Below are positions 5,801 to 6,399 of a stretch of 6,399 nucleotides of DNA, in pieces; the stretch's first letter is position 1, and the number at the start of each line of letters is the position of its first letter. The translations under genes and the position numbers were made by a program. Source of the stretch: Candidatus Uhrbacteria bacterium RIFOXYB12_FULL_58_10 (GTDB lineage Bacteria > Patescibacteriota > Patescibacteriia > 2-12-FULL-57-11); assembly GCA_943359495.1 (NCBI GenBank), contig CALRHY010000044.1, positions 1-6,399 of the forward strand, in the 5' to 3' direction. The notes under the pieces were generated by a model. That model was not told the DNA's origin. It did not search any database and saw only the letters and a list, made by a program, of their open reading frames with translations.

Positions 5801-5830
5801 CGTGGATTCCTGCCTTCGCTGGGATGACAA
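5801..5830. repeat. Second REP-like half-site, inverted relative to the first
   Basis: CGTGGATTCC followed by TGCCTTCGCTGGGATGACAA is the reverse complement of the left half of the 5400-5484 palindrome, with one difference inside the core (GGATT for GGATC) and one at the outer edge. Unlike the first copy, no paired second half is recognisable beside it. It lies between the GIY-YIG stop and the DUF3467 start, leaving only 16 bases before the latter. Confidence 0.92.
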
Positions 5831-5846
5831 TAAAAGAGAACGTGCT

Positions 5847-6146
5847 ATGGAAACACCACAACCGAACCAGCAACCCATCCAAATCAACGCCGATCAGAAA
5901 ATGCTCGTGGGCGCGTATGCAAACATGATGCGCGTGCTGCATACGAAAGAAGAGTTTGTGTTGGAGTTTGCAAATGTGCATCCGCCGGTGGGGGAGATGG
6001 TGGCGAAGATCATTACGACTCCGGGTCACATGAAGCGCATTCTTGCCGCGCTCTCCGAAAACGTCAGCAAATATGAAGCGTCTTTTGGAAAAATTGAAGA
6101 GGCAAGCGCGCCGACGGGGAATAACGACATTGGGTTTAAGGGATAA
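5847..6146 (+). CDS. DUF3467 family protein
   Basis: The 99-residue protein has the features I associate with DUF3467. Near the start is INADQKMLVGAYANMMRVLH, then TKEEFVLEFANV, PPVGEMVAKIITTPGHMKRI, and an ending with LSENVSKYEASFGKIEEA. The family is small, soluble and common in bacteria. Its function is not known, though the fold has been likened to proteins with a beta-sheet and a C-terminal helix. An upstream in-frame start (GTG 5802) is rejected because that extension is merely a translation of the repeat. AAGAGA lies about 9 bases before ATG 5847 as a weak ribosome site. The gene is followed after three bases by the YbaK-type gene, so the two are probably cotranscribed. The inserted repeat upstream may separate it from its original promoter. 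Confidence 0.85.
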   Translation: METPQPNQQPIQINADQKMLVGAYANMMRVLHTKEEFVLEFANVHPPVGEMVAKIITTPGHMKRILAALSENVSKYEASFGKIEEASAPTGNNDIGFKG

Positions 6147-6149
6147 GGT

Positions 6150-6399
6150 ATGACCGTCTACGAACGCATCATTGAAAAATTGAAAGTGGATGGATGCGTT
6201 TTTGAAACGGCACACCATGAACCGACGCGGACCAGTGAAGATGCGGCGCGGATTCGTGGCGTGGATTTGCGGACGGGTGCTAAAGCATTAGTCTTACGCG
6301 GTTCGAAAACAAAAAAACACGCGCTGTTTGTTATTCCTGCAGATCTCAAATTGGATAGTAAAAAAGTAAAAAGCGTTTTTGGTGAGGAGGTGTCGTTTG
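6150..6399 (+). CDS. YbaK/ProX-type aminoacyl-tRNA deacylase domain protein, 5' part only
   Basis: An open frame starts at ATG 6150 and leaves the window after 83 codons without a stop. The beginning MTVYERIIEKLKVDGCVFET, the segment HHEPTRTSEDAARIRGVDL and then GAKALVLRG (43-51) match the YbaK/prolyl-tRNA synthetase editing domain fold. Its members hydrolyse mischarged aminoacyl-tRNAs. K45 in GAKALV is at the place of the conserved active-site lysine. The following ALFVIPADLKLDSKKVKSVF continues the fold. AAGGGA (6138-6143) six bases before the ATG is a plausible ribosome site lying inside the end of the DUF3467 gene. Substrate specificity cannot be judged from half the protein. A free-standing editing factor is more likely than a ProRS insertion because the frame starts with this domain. 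Confidence 0.85.
   Translation, partial: MTVYERIIEKLKVDGCVFETAHHEPTRTSEDAARIRGVDLRTGAKALVLRGSKTKKHALFVIPADLKLDSKKVKSVFGEEVSF

Larger units (their letters stand above)
5400..5830 (+). mobile_element. Candidate cassette: GIY-YIG nuclease gene bracketed by inverted REP-like repeats
   Basis: The half-site at 5400-5429 and the sequence at 5801-5830 are reverse complements at 28 of 30 positions (28 of 29 over 5402-5430 against 5801-5829). They face each other around the nuclease gene. The unit is about 431 bases. No clear target duplication is visible at the ends. The idea that this moves or spreads as a unit is inference, since single genomic copies of such repeats can also flank genes by chance. 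Confidence 0.4.

Noticed and set aside
5802..5846. GTG start extending the DUF3467 protein by 15 residues
   Set aside because: The extension is encoded by the repeat and the conserved family part starts after ATG 5847.

Overview
The window looks like chromosome from an uncultured member of the Patescibacteria (Candidate Phyla Radiation). The main reasons are an unusually short HrcA repressor, a compact hrcA-grpE-hsp20-dnaK cluster, a DUF3467 gene, a YbaK-type gene, very tight gene spacing and weak Shine-Dalgarno signals. This assignment is an inference from gene content and style, not a phylogenetic result. TGA is used as an ordinary stop (hrcA, GIY-YIG gene), which argues against lineages that recode TGA as glycine.

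Left edge (1-1499). The first ~190 bases look like the end of an IS3-type insertion sequence whose transposase runs leftward out of the window. About ten bases beyond its presumed tip starts a complete, AT-rich Pif1/RecD2-like SF1B helicase gene. Its base composition is clearly different from that of the genes to its right, which suggests acquired DNA.

Centre (1500-5181). A consensus-like sigma70 promoter and a perfect CIRCE operator precede hrcA, grpE, hsp20 and dnaK, all on the plus strand and spaced by -4, 14 and 10 bases. HrcA should repress this operon through CIRCE. DnaK, its nucleotide exchange factor GrpE and the small heat-shock holdase Hsp20 then act together in protein folding. No dnaJ follows within the window.

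Right part (5182-6399). A 52-residue four-cysteine zinc-ribbon protein comes first. Next is a small GIY-YIG nuclease gene bracketed by near-identical inverted copies of a REP-like repeat, the first of which is a full 85-base imperfect palindrome. A DUF3467 gene and the start of a YbaK/ProX-type aminoacyl-tRNA deacylase gene follow, three bases apart. The nuclease-plus-repeat unit (about 430 bases) is the most interesting structure here because it resembles a minimal mobile or repeat-spreading cassette. No rRNA, tRNA or CRISPR array was seen, and no gene-free stretch exceeds 300 bases.
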